A model generated the notes under the pieces. The model made no database searches. It was not told where the DNA came from and was given only the letters and a program-made list of their open reading frames with translations. A stretch of 64,000 nucleotides of DNA from the NCBI RefSeq assembly GCF_002865645.1, contig NW_020194589.1, forward strand, positions 976,812 through 1,040,811. Reading direction: 5' to 3'. Below, piece by piece: positions 34,591 to 47,500 of this stretch (its first letter is position 1; every line of letters starts with the position of its first letter). The position numbers and the translations under genes are program-made. The DNA comes from Hyaloscypha bicolor E. Its lineage: Eukaryota > Ascomycota > Leotiomycetes > Helotiales > Hyaloscyphaceae.

Positions 34591-34676
34591 ATAGTTTCTT
34601 ATATTAGTTTAGTAATATCTAGATAGTATTCTTATAGTTTCTTATATTAGTTTAGTAATATCTAGATAGTATTCTT
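34591..34676. repeat. Exact 43-bp tandem duplication
   Basis: 34591-34633 and 34634-34676 are identical copies of a unit starting ATAGTTTCTTATATTAG. On both sides lie more diverged copies of TTAGCTTAGTATTAATTTT (34555 and 34690). The identity shows that the duplication happened after RIP of the region. Confidence 0.8.
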
Positions 34677-35264
34677 ATAATTTCTTGCTTTAGCTTAGTA
34701 TTAATTTTTATATAAAGTTTTTAGATAATTATAATATATTTACTTTCTCTAGTATTATACTATATAGTTTTTAGATTAATATTTCTTTATATAATAAATT
34801 TAGAATAAAAGTATATATAAAAGCAAAATATTATATACCTCTTCTATAAAGCCTCTTATATTTATTTAACCCGTGCTTTCTAGAGGTAATATATTCTAAT
34901 CTTAATAGTTTATATTCGTTTTATAAAATTATACTTTACTTATATATCTTTTTAGAACTATAAATTATTATATTAATTAAAGAAACTATAATTAGAAAAA
35001 TAGAACTAGTTTTCTAGATAAAACTAAACTATTATAAATAACTAAAAGACTAATAAGAATATAATCTCTTATTTTAAAGTTAGGAGAAAGAATAGAAATA
35101 AGTATAGAATCTAGAATATAGTTCTAGATATTATATAAGTTAGAAAAAGGAAAGTCTATATTTCTAGATATAGCTTTTTTAATTTAAATACTTCTTATAA
35201 TAAGAAGTTCCTTAGATAAGTATTTTAGCTATTACTTAAGTTTCGGAATTCTTATATACTCTAG

Positions 35265-35395
35265 TATTACGTAGCACCAGTCACGTGGTGCCAATACACG
35301 TGACTTAGTATATAGCTAATACTTTTAGCCTAATAAATAACCTTTAGCTTAATATAAGCTCTTTACTACTACTATAATATTACTATATTATAATA
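35265..35395 (+). repeat. 5' LTR of element D
   Basis: 131 bp. Its first 43 bp keep a GC-rich block (CACGTGGTGCC and CACGTGAC) that the 3' LTR has lost to A/T. From CTTAGTATATAGC onward the two LTRs align closely. Confidence 0.8.
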
Positions 35396-35550
35396 TATAA
35401 TAGTAATATAATAATTATAATCGAGATTAACTTTATAATATAGTATAAATTACTATAATAATAAAGTAATATTTCCTTTATTTTTATAGAAAGAACTTCT
35501 TATTATACTTTATATTTTTATCTAGTATAGGCTCTAATAAGCTTAATAAG

Positions 35551-35610
35551 TAAATAATTAATAATTATATTAAATAATTAATAATTATACTAAATAATTA
35601 ATAATTAAAC
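35551..35610. repeat. 20-bp tandem repeat, three copies
   Basis: Three consecutive units of TAAATAATTAATAATTATAT with one or two base changes, inside element D just after its 5' LTR. Confidence 0.8.
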
Positions 35611-38600
35611 TAGATAATAAAAAGCCTAATAAAATCTATTTCTCTTATTCTTTATTCTAATTAATTAATTAATTAATTAATTTTTATACTAGTTCTTTAA
35701 AAAAAAATAACTAATTTGAAATATATTAAAAAAAAATAGTTTAAGTTATTAAGTTATTAATCTATTAGCTAGCTAACTACTTTACTTTAGATATAAAAGT
35801 TAATTCTCTAATATCTAATCTAATTATTTTACTAGTAACTCAAGTAACTAAACTACTTTATAGTACTATTATTCTTATTTACTAATTCTACTAATACCTA
35901 TTATTCTTAACTTTATTTATTAGGCTAACTATATATCCTTTTACTAGATAGTAACCCGCTTTATATAAATAGTTATAAGATTTATTACTAGAATTATATT
36001 AGTATAAAATTTAGTATAATTAAGAAAAATAACTTATATTTAAATTCCGTAATAAGAAGCGCTTCTATAAACTCTTATAAAGTATATAAAGCTAAACTTT
36101 AGATATATATATTATTATTAGATTTACTCTTTAGTATAGAACCTCTTTTACTAATTATATAAATAATATCTTTAAAATTAATAACTTAGTAGTTTTCTAA
36201 TATCTTCTAATTTCTTAAAGGGCTCTAGCTTTATATCTAGTTAGTATATATACTAATCTTTCTACTAATTAACTTCTTACTAGATCTAAACCTATATTTC
36301 TTTCTTATAATTAGTACCTTATAGATTTTTCTAAAAAGTTACTTTCTTAAAGCCTTATTTATAGAACTCTTCTTAGTACTAATATACTTATTACTAGATT
36401 ATATAATTCATACTATAGTTAAATAATTAACTAGAGATTATAATTACTATATTTTAATTAGTAAATTAATTAGTATAAAGCAAGAGATATACTATAAAAG
36501 GAGTTAATAAAGGAGTTAATAGAGAGGTTAAAGTAGTATAATTAAAGAAAGAGTATTAGCTAAGATGAAATAATAGAGAAAAGAGAAGTAATAGTTTAAA
36601 AAAATTTCTATATATTTTAAAAGTAAATTATTTAATATTATAAAGTTAATTTTGCTTTATTTTTCCTTATTTACTTTTTAATTTCTTTTTAATAACTTAA
36701 CTATACTATTATATAACTCTATATTATAACTTATAAGTTAATATTCTAATATACTAATTAATTTACTAATCTTTATTTAAATTATCTTTATAGTATATTC
36801 TATAATAATAGATTATAATTAATATACTAAATATATTAGTAATTATAAAACATTACTAATTATTATTAAATTATTTCTAGAACTTAAAATAAGTCTATAT
36901 TTATATTATATTAATCTTTATACTAATTATAATATTATAGGATAATAGCTAGAATATATTCTTTATATCTTAGCTTCTTTAAGCTAAAAATATAGTATCT
37001 CAACTAGCCTCTTCTATTAGATCCATTTATATTACTACTTATAAAAGAAAAGTACTAGAGAATCTATTTTAAAACCCAAATACTATAAAAGTATATAAAT
37101 ATAATAATAATCTTTTAAAAGACTCGATTTATAATTAGATTAAGAAAGTAAAGATAATAGATTAAAGTATAATTATAGTAGTAAAATATAAAGTAAAAAG
37201 CTTAATAATATATATAAGTATTTTACTAATAAGATAATAGGAAATGCTATAGAAATCTATTATAAATATTAAATTAAAGAAGTAGTTTTAGAATATTCCT
37301 ATACTAATATTTATACTAATCTAGCTTTAGAGAATAATAAGAAAAGAATTAGAAATTAGTTAAAAGATTACTTAGTTATAATAAATATAATAGCTTATAT
37401 ATAGCTTAGGATAATAATAACCTAATATAAAAAGATATTAAATATAATTCTAAGTATAAAGCAAAGTTTAAGGAAATATAAAAGAAGAATAAGAAGTTTA
37501 ATTAAGAAAAAAAGATTAAGCAAGTTTTAAGTAATATAAAAGATATAGCTAAGGATAAATAAAGAGAGTTAGTTAAGATATATAATCTCTTTTTAGGTTA
37601 GTATAAAAATTAGTATAAAACTAATTAATATAGATATATAAATATATTAAGTTTATAGTATAATAGAAAGTTTAGTAAAAAGAAAAGAGATTCTTATTTA
37701 ATAAGCTCGAATTAATATATATTTAATATGAATTTTATTTATTTTTTTATTACTTACTAATTATTATATAATAGCTATATTATACTTAATAGTTCTTTTT
37801 TTATATTCTTTATACTAGGAAAAAAGGCTATTTAAAGAAACTTTACTAGTTAGTATTAGAGAAATAATAACTGGATTAACTTTCCTAATTCTATTATTTA
37901 ATAGTCAGAATTCGAGGCTAAATTAAATACTACTAGTTTTAACTTCTTTATTTAATCTCCTAAAAGCTATAAGGTAGTAATATTACTAGTATATACTAGA
38001 GGAGAACTAATAGATAGCTTATACTAATATGTCTTCTTATCTAACTTTAAGTTATAAGTTATAGAAAATACTAGAGCTATTTAAAAAATATTTAAGAAAC
38101 TTCTTTAGTAACTAGAAATAAAAGTAGTAATTAGTTAAGTATTATATCTCTAAAATATTAGTAATTATAAATTATAAAGAAAATAATTATAATTATACTA
38201 ATTTTTATATTAATTTTTCTATCTTTTACTAGTATTAATAAAAATATATAAAATTCTACTCTTTTTCTAATATTTTAAATATTTTATTATTTTTAAAGTT
38301 TTAGCTATTATTTAAGTTCTATCCTATAATACTATATAGTAAATACTTAAAAAGACTTATTTTATATTAGTATTTATTACTAGAATTAAAAGAATATTAA
38401 TTACTATAAGTAAAAGCTTTAGATAATACTTTCTTTATATTTCTTAATACTATTATTAAAGTATAAATAAGTTCCTAATATTTAATAGCTTATTCTAATA
38501 ATAATTCTCGTATTTATTTTAACTTACTACTTATAGATATCTTTTTAATATCTAAATAATCTTATTAAAATCGTCTAGTTTTTTTTCTATTAGCTATTTA

Positions 38601-38844
38601 GTTTCCTTACTTAATATTAAATTATTAGAAATAAATATCTAATCCCAATATTTCTCCTAAAGCTTTCTAACTTTAATTAAGGTAAGCTAAACTTATTTTT
38701 TCTTCTAATTAACTCTAATATACTTTATATAGTAATTCGAATAAAATATAAGAATAGTAATATAAAGAAGTATATTATTAGACTTATAATAATATATATT
38801 AAAGATCTTTTATTTTTTCTAAATTCAATTATAAAAGTCTTTAT

Positions 38845-38871
38845 TATATATATATATATATATATATATAT
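38845..38871. repeat. TA dinucleotide microsatellite
   Basis: An uninterrupted (TA)n run of about 13 units inside element D. No function is implied. Confidence 0.9.
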
Positions 38872-40589
38872 TTTATTATATTATAATTAGTATTATTAAA
38901 CTAAATAATAAAGATTAGTATAAAAATTAATATAAAAATTATTACTTATTAGTAATTTATTAAACTATTAGATTAAAACATCTATTATAAAAAGTATTTA
39001 ATTAATAGTTATAGTATTTCCTTAAATCTTATAAATAGCTCTATTAAATAGTCTAAAAAGATAATAATTATCCGAAGTCTTTCCTACTTTTCTAGAATAA
39101 AATAATCTAATTCAGGTTCTTAAAATACTTCTTATAATAGATATTAAGATATATATATTTCTAAAAAGTAATATTAAGTATTATATACTAGCTATTCTAT
39201 TATATCTAATTATTAAAAGAAATTATTTTTCTAGTAAAAGCTTTAAATCTAGTAATCTAATTAGAAAAGTAATAAATATATATAATAATATTATAAAGCT
39301 TTTCTAATAGTCCTAAAAGTGGAAATTTCATTTATTTTTCCTTATTACTTAATAGGGCTTCTAAATCTCCTAATTTCTTTTATTTATAAAGATATTATAA
39401 AATAAAAAGGCTTATATAAAAAGATTAATAATATATCCCAAATAATAAACTTATTACTATAAAGTATTTTATTCTAATTCTTCTTTCCTTAGTAAATAAG
39501 ACTAAATAGCTCGATATAGTATATTATTTATATTAGTATTATTACTAATAATAGCTCTAAATTATTTAGTAATACTATAGTTTTAAAGTATAGATTATAA
39601 AACTATAAACTAGTTTTCTTCTAAATAACCTAGTATTATATAAATAGCTAGAAGAGCCTTTATATAAATCTTATTTTATTATTTAATAAAATATATAATA
39701 ATATCTAAAAAAAGATATTTTTATAAAGAAGTTCAAATATTAAAAGTAATATAAATACTCGAAATTATAGACTAAAGTTTTTATTATATAATATTCTTTA
39801 AGCTATCCTAGTATTTCCTAAGATTTTTTCTTATATAAAAGTAAGCTATAGTAAAAAAGGGCTAAGATTCTGAATTAAATACTTAATAAAAGATATAAAA
39901 TTCGGGCTATTTAATTATTTAAAAAGACAGATTATAAAGAATAATTAATAAAATTAAAGCTTTATAAATAACTATCTAATTAAGGTATTATTAAAAGATA
40001 TATATATTAATTTCAGTTATTTAGCTAGATAACTCTACTTTTAAATAAAGCTATTATAGCTAATTAATTACTTTTAGCTAAAATAAACTAGTTCCTAGTT
40101 CTTTTTTAATAATAATATTATATATTAACTTAATATAATAAAGTTAATTAATAGAAACTAAAGTCTAATAGATAAACTCTAAATCTTTCTTTTTATAAGA
40201 AAGATAATAATAGAGTTTAAATAGTTTATTTATATCTAGATACCTGTAGTAAATATAAGCCTAAATAGCTTTTATTTATACTTTTTATTATTTGAAATTA
40301 GATTTGGATCGAGTCGATTCTATATTAAAGGCTTAATATTAAATCGAATCTATAATAGTAAAGGCTTAATAAATTAATAAGGCAGATTTAGAAGCTATAT
40401 TTAAATAATAGAAAATAAAGTACTATTATATATAAAAGAGAAAATAAAAGAGAATATAAAAATTTTAATTTTTTTTAGAAGAAATAATAGTATAAATCTT
40501 AGTATTATATATTAAATACTAGCTAATCTATATTATATAATATACTATTAAATAGAAAATTAAAAAGTATAAAAGTATATTTATAATAG

Positions 40590-40990
40590 TCTATTTTTAT
40601 ACTAATCTTTATACTAATTAGTTTATAATTAAACTAGAAAGCTAAATATTCCTATATTATTATATAATAGAACTTACTTAATAGCTAGCTAGGCCTACTT
40701 TTATTAATAATATTATTAATATAATAGAGCTTACTTAATAGCTAGTTAGATCTATTTTTATTAATAGAATTATTAATAAAAGCAGGCCTAGCTATTAAGT
40801 AAGCCCTATTATATTAATAGTATTAGTAATAATTATATTATTTATATTATATAATAATATAATAATAATAGTTTACTTTTATACTAATTTTTATATTAAT
40901 TAGTTTATAATTAAACTAGAAAGAAAGATATTTATATAATAGGACTTATTTAATAGCCTGGGCCTACTTTTATTAATAATAATTATTAAT
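40590..40990. repeat. Cluster of direct and inverted repeats inside element D
   Basis: GCTTACTTAATAGCTAG occurs at 40729 and, in the opposite orientation, as CTAGCTATTAAGTAAGC near 40788-40804. Together with the adjoining TTTTATTAAT/ATTAATAAAA they form a hairpin with arms of about 35 bp (40726-40806). Related single arms lie near 40670 and 40945. A direct repeat (TTTATACTAAT...TAATTAAACTAGAAAG) is present near 40590-40640 and 40870-40925. This looks like a nested or tandem miniature element. Confidence 0.6.
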
Positions 40991-41409
40991 ATTAATTATT
41001 TATTAATTAATAAACTAATAATAATTACTAATTAATAATTATAATTAATAATTTATTAGAGCCTATATTATTTCTACTAGTAGAGCTATCTGATTTCTTA
41101 CTTTCCCAAGTCTTTATTTAGCTAGTATTTCTCTATACTAGAATATATAATATATATAGTAGTTATAATTAGGAGGTTATTAAGACTAGATATAATATAA
41201 ATAAGAAGTATAATAAAGAAAGAAGTAATATATAAATAGGAAACATATTCTAGATTTATATTATAGTAATATAGTATAAGCTATAATCTCTAATAATAAG
41301 ATATAAGCTATTAGAAAAGAAGGCTCTATATTAGTTTTCTTTATTTAAAGCCTTTAGATAGCTATATTATAATAAGAATATTATCTTTTAAGTCTTTAGA
41401 AAAGGGACT

Positions 41410-41540
41410 TATTATATAATACTAATTATATAATATTACTATATATAACTTAGTATATAGCTAGTACTTTTAGTCTAGTAAATAGCTTTTAGCTTAATAT
41501 AAGCTCTTTACTATTATTATAATATTACCTTATTATAATA
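41410..41540 (+). repeat. 3' LTR of element D
   Basis: 131 bp. Over its first 43 positions it differs from the 5' LTR by 18 transitions, all towards A/T, and one transversion. Followed by CTTAG, the partner of TCTAG before the 5' LTR. Confidence 0.8.
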
Positions 41541-41545
41541 CTTAG

Positions 41546-44500
41546 CTTAATTTCTTTACTAGTAATACTTATAATCTATTATCTATATAGCTTAGTAGTA
41601 AGAATTAATATTAACTTATTTAAGACTATTTTATTAATATTAATTATATATTAATATTTTAGTTTTAAATTAAACTTCTATTTTCCTTAATTTACTAAAG
41701 TAATCTATACTAAAATATAGTTTAATTCTTATCTTTAAAGAATACTAAAGACTAGTATTAAGACAAAATATTACTTTTCTTTATTCTTATACTAGATATA
41801 CTAATTCTTCTTACTATAATTCCTTTTCTAATTAAGGTAAACTCTATATTTATCTATAAATACTTAGGCCTATAACTAATTATAGTCTCTTTATATATCT
41901 AGTATTCTAACTCTTATAATAAAGAGGTTATAATCTCACTTAAATACTAGAAAGCTAAATAAAGATATAGAGATAATATTATTATTAGAACTAGATATAA
42001 GTATGTTTTATTAGCTTTTAATTTAGGATTCCAAAAATTCTAGTAATAATAGAGAAGAAGGCTTACTAGTAATATTAATAAAAATAGCTACTTTAAATAA
42101 GGAATTACTATTAGTATTTATTAAGGTAATAACTTAAGCTATTATTCTTATTAAAATAGTAGATTCTAGAAAGATACTTCTATTAGTAGTTATACTATTA
42201 ACTAGATAAATAATTATATTAGAATTTCGGTTAGCTTTACTTTTCTTTAATAGTATAAATAGTATATTTTTTAGAAAGAAAGAGATTAAAGAAATGTTTT
42301 TTAGTATAGAAATAATAAGATTTAGAAAGATATAAGATAAAAGAAAAAGAAGTTAAATAAGAAAGTAGATATAAGCTTTAATAAGATAAAAAGTATAAAC
42401 TATATCTTATTTATAAGTTAATTCTATATTTTATTTTTCCTTAATCTTAATTAATTAATAAAATAACTTCTTTTCCTCTTTATATAATAAAGAGTCTAAG
42501 TAAAATAAGACATTATTCCTTATAATAAGCGCCTATAATATAAGTCCTCGAAAGGAAATTAGCTAGCCTAATTATATATTTAATAAAGTTTACTAGTAAT
42601 AAATATCTTTCCTTATTTACTTTCTAAAACTAAAATAGATCTCGAGATCTTTAAAAATATATCTCTAAAATTTATAATTTATAATAGTAAATACTAGAGT
42701 ATAAGAGATATTAAATAATTAGTTAGTAATAAGGTTATAGATTAGCTCTAAGGATATTTAAAAGAAAATTAGCTAAATATTATATAAGAGGCTTTTATAT
42801 ACTAGACTATAAGGCTTTTTAAATTAAATAAAGAAATAAGCTAGAGGTTTAGAAGAAAGAATATATATATTATTAAATTTATAAATATTAGCTATAAGAG
42901 ATATTAATAAAAGAAACTATTTTTATAAATAGTAAACTAACTATTTTTATTAAGGATAATATTTATTATAATACTTCTTTTCTTATTAGTAAAACCTATA
43001 GCTATACTAATATTTATAAGAAGTATAACTAGTATTCTAGATATAAAAAAGGAAATCTTAGAGCCTTTAAAATTAGAGTTATTACTATAGCTTAAAAGAG
43101 AACTAACTAATATTTGATTCTAATTACTAGATACCTTTATCTAAGAGTACTTTACTATAAATATCTATATCTTCTAGTTTCTTACCTTTATAAATCTCTT
43201 AATTATAAGCCGGTTATAGTTATAGTATTCTAAATTTAAAGAATAAATTACTATTATAATTACGAACTTCCTATACTATTCTAGGCTCTATTAAACTCTA
43301 GAATTAAGGGTTTCGAGGTCTTTATTAGTTAAGGAATAGTTTAAAATATAGCTAAGAAGTTTCTAATATAAGATATTATTCTTTTATTATATTTATTTTA
43401 TTAATATTATAATATCCGAAAAGTAATTCTAGATATATTTACTAATAATAAAAGTAAATTCTTTTATTTAAAGAGTATAATTTATTATAGGTTTAAATTA
43501 ACGAAAATCCCTAAAAGTAATAACTATTAATATATTTCCTAAAATAATATTACTATAAATAGAGATACTTTATAGAGCTTATATATATTTATTAATACTT
43601 TTAAGAAGTTTTTAATTAATTATACTAGTCTTATTAATAATAATAAACTTAATATATTTAAATTAATACTAATAAGAATCGAGATTTAATAGGTTTATTA
43701 TATTCTTTATTAAAGTAGTCGAATCTCGAAAGACTTTTAAAGTAATATATAAAATCTAGCTATTAATATAATAAGCTACTAAACCTATAGAAATAAAAAT
43801 TAAGACTTTATAAATATAGTTCAGGATTTTTATATTAAATAGAAAGCTCGAGATTAGTAAAGTTTCTCTAGTTTCTCTAGTATTTATAATATAGATTAAG
43901 TATTAATTCTTAAGAAATTCCTTATAGTCTTTTCTAGTAATAGAATTAATACTTATTACTTTCTTTAATAGAATTATAATTACTTTAAATTACTTTTTAT
44001 TAAGAATATACTTAATACTAATTAGATATATTAGAGTTACTAATATAAGTATTATTTTAAAATAAAGCTATATCTCTTTTATTTCCTTAATACTAACTTA
44101 CTTAATACTTAAATAAGTCTTAATCTAAGAACCTAACTAGGGAATCTATCTTCTATATTATTTAGAAGTCCTAGGTATAAGCTTATTAGCCTAGCTTAGT
44201 CTAGTAAAGTCTATAGTTTTAGTTGCCTTTTTTATTATTTAGATAACTTCTTCTATTTTCCTATAGTTTCTATATTAAATATAATACTAATATTCTAGTA
44301 ATTAAAGCCTAGATTTAAAAGAAAAAATACATTTATAGAACCGGAATTTATATTAGATTTCTAATTAAGACTTATATAGCAAGTTCTTTATATTTATATT
44401 ATTTCTTAGAAGCTATATTAAAAGAACTAAATTAAAAGATTTTAAAATATCTCATTTTTATTATTATTATATATATCGAATTCTATATTATATTTCTAAT

Positions 44501-47500
44501 TAGTAATAGCTCTTATATAATTTTCCTTTTATTTATTTATTTCTAGCTAGTAATTTACTTAATTCTTTATAGCTTATTCTTTATTTTTCTAGAGGAAATA
44601 TATATTATTTATAAGATATTAGAAGCGAGATATAAGAGTTAGCTAGAGCTTATTCTAAATAAATAAATAAATATTATAAAGCTCTAGAAAACATATTATA
44701 TTTATAGTAAATTTAGTAAATAAGGCTATAAGCTTATTCTAAAAATAAAAGAGGCTAAGAAAGTATTTATTAATATTATTTTAAACTAGAGAGAAGTTAT
44801 TAATTATATATTATATAAATATATAAAAGCTATTAATATTAGTTATTATATTATATATAATAGGAATTTAAAAGCTATTTAATTCTTTATTTATTCTAAT
44901 TTTCATATAAGTTAAGGCTAAATATTAGTAGTAAGTAATAGTATAAGGATATTTAGAATTAAAAGAAAAGGATATTTCTATAGATTACTTATTTATAATA
45001 ATTCTAATTTAGAAAAAGTACTTATATATAGAAGTTCTTAAGTCTAGGCCTATAGAACTAATAGTAAGTATAAAAGGAAGCTTGTTTCCTAACTAATTTA
45101 AAAGTCATAAAACTAGTATTTTTAATATATTCTTTATTTTTAGATTCTTTATTATTTAGATTAGAGACTTATAAAATAAGTCTATAAACTTCTAGACTTT
45201 TATTTTAATCTAGTAGTAATATAAGATCCTTAACTTCTTATTAGATATATAGAAAACTAGCTATTATATAAGGAAGCTTATAATTATTAGAATTCTAATT
45301 TCTTATTTTTATTAAAAGCAGTAATAGATCTTTATAATAAAGTTACTAGTCTTAGTATTTATTAGCTTCTATTAAGTAGAATTTAGAGTTCTTATAGCTT
45401 TAGTAGCCTTTTCTAGTATATTTTTAAATATAGTAGTAAATAATACAAGCTAGTATATCTTTATATTATCTTTAGTAAAGTAATTAAATATATAATATAA
45501 TATAGTAAGTATTTTTCTAGTTTCTAGAATAAAAAAGAAGTTATAATTAGATTATAGAATTAAAGTAATAATAGAATTCTACTTATTAATAAACTCGTTA
45601 TTATAGCTTAATTTAATTTCTCTAGTTTCTATTTTATATATAATTCCGCTATTCTAATTAATCTAAATATATCTTAAAGCAAGAGTATTAATACTTATTA
45701 TAGGATCCTTAATTAGTTTAGGGAATATGCTTTTCGGAAAACGAAAGTAGTAAAAAGTAATTATAATTCTAGTTTCTTTCTTATTTATATTAAGCTAAGG
45801 CTTCTTTTTATTATACTTATAATAGGTTATATTATAGCTATATATTTAATATTTTAAAGTAATAGAGTTATTATCTATAAGCTACTAGATAGTATAAGTT
45901 ATTATTAGATTCTAATATAAATCTATAAATTAATCTATAATAAGGTTCTTTTCTTAATAAAGTTTAATACTATTAAGATTAATTATCTCTATAATAATAG
46001 TTTATATATAAGTAATTATCTAGTTCTAGAAAGATTAACTAATAAGAATATATTCTTCTAAGATATTAAAATTAAGGTTTCTAATTAATTATATAAATCT
46101 ATAAAAATAATATATTAAATAAATATTAGATTCTATAATATAAAAGTAATTAGAAATAGAACCTAGAATACTAAGCTTATTCTAGTTAGAATAAAGAAGT
46201 TTTTTAAATAAAGTATTAATAATAATATAAAAATATTTAATAATAAGTACTAGATTTCTAATAATATAGAATTACTAGAGCTCCCGCTTTTAAATACTTA
46301 TTAAGTTAAGTAAAATCTCAATACTAGTAATTCTTAAAATTACTAGATTTCTAAAATTCTATAAATTAATTATAAACTAAAAAGCTAAGTACCTAAAACA
46401 TATAATATAACTAAATAAAATATAATATTATATTAACTTTTTACTAAAGAATTCAGGGTTATATAAAGAGATAAGATATATATTTCTAAAAAGCTATAAG
46501 ATTACAGGATTTATATATAGCTTATTTACCTTTATTTCTAGAGCTATAGCCTTTAGTTCTATATTTATTATATTTAGTATATTAATCTAGTTATAGACTT
46601 AATAATTATTTTAAAACTAGATATTATTCCCGAAACTACTCTAATAAAATAAAATAAAAGAAAAAATATAGTAATAGATAATATAGAAGTTATAATAATA
46701 TATAATCTAGTTTATAAATATTTCTAAAAATACTTTCTTTAAATATAGTTCAGACTATAGCTAGAAATAACTTCTAGTATTATAAGAGAAAACTATAGGA
46801 AAAGTAATAAGTAAATAATTAAAATTAGTCTAGAAATTAAAGATTTTAATATTAAAAATATTATTATACTAGATTATATTCTAGTATTCTTATAAATCTT
46901 CTTAAGCTAAGAAAAGAATATAGTATTTCTTTACTATATAGAGATATTCTTTCTTTTCTAATTAGTAAATAAGGCTCTAGTTATTATAGAAATCGAATTA
47001 TAAATAATACTAGCTATAAAAATTTCTTTATCTAAGTCTCTTAGATTAAGGATACTAGAGTTCTATTATATTTACTCGAATATAGTATCTTCTTTCTTAA
47101 CTTCTATATTTCTTATATAATTATTATAATTATTTAAAAATCTAAGTTCTATAATAATAATATTACTAAGAAGAAATAATAGAATAAATGAGTTCTTATT
47201 CTATATTATAAGTAGTTTAATATTAATCTATATATTTTTATAAACTAGATTATTTTTATAAAGCTATTATAATATAGTAAGAGCCTTAGTTTTCTAGATC
47301 TAATAGTATTATAGGAAATTAGTATCTAAAAAGTACTTTTTGTTTTCCTAAAAGACTATAATAAACTAGTATAGCTTAAGCTTTATAGATAAGAAAATAC
47401 TAAAGAAATTAGAAAAATCTTATTTAAAAGCTATAATATATTCTATAGCCAAATAATAGCTAATTCTAGATTTCTTTTTTTATAATATTCTTAAAATATA

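Larger units (their letters stand above)
31543..35264. other. AT-rich RIP-degraded DNA between two LTR elements
   Basis: RIP-type DNA. It holds a protein-like remnant (31967-32445), a GC-richer hairpin patch (33700-33845) and a 43-bp tandem duplication (34591-34676), all listed separately. Around 34690-34815 it resembles 22920-23045, on the far side of family A copy 1. This suggests that the retrotransposon inserted into an older repeat. No further ORF can be supported. Confidence 0.45.
35265..41540 (+). mobile_element. LTR element D, 6.28 kb, coding content unreadable
   Basis: The ends are 131-bp direct repeats of exactly equal length (35265-35395 and 41410-41540), flanked by TCTAG and CTTAG. 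These agree with one ancestral CCTAG duplication after a C-to-T change in each. The LTR starts TATTACGTAGC and ends ATTATAATA. The purine tract AGAAAAGGGA precedes the 3' LTR, so it reads rightwards. The interior (6.0 kb) is so heavily RIPped that no reverse transcriptase or integrase motif could be recognised. It may be a very old autonomous element or a large non-autonomous one. Some stretches (37050-37700) have Lys-rich protein-like frames. Confidence 0.65.
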
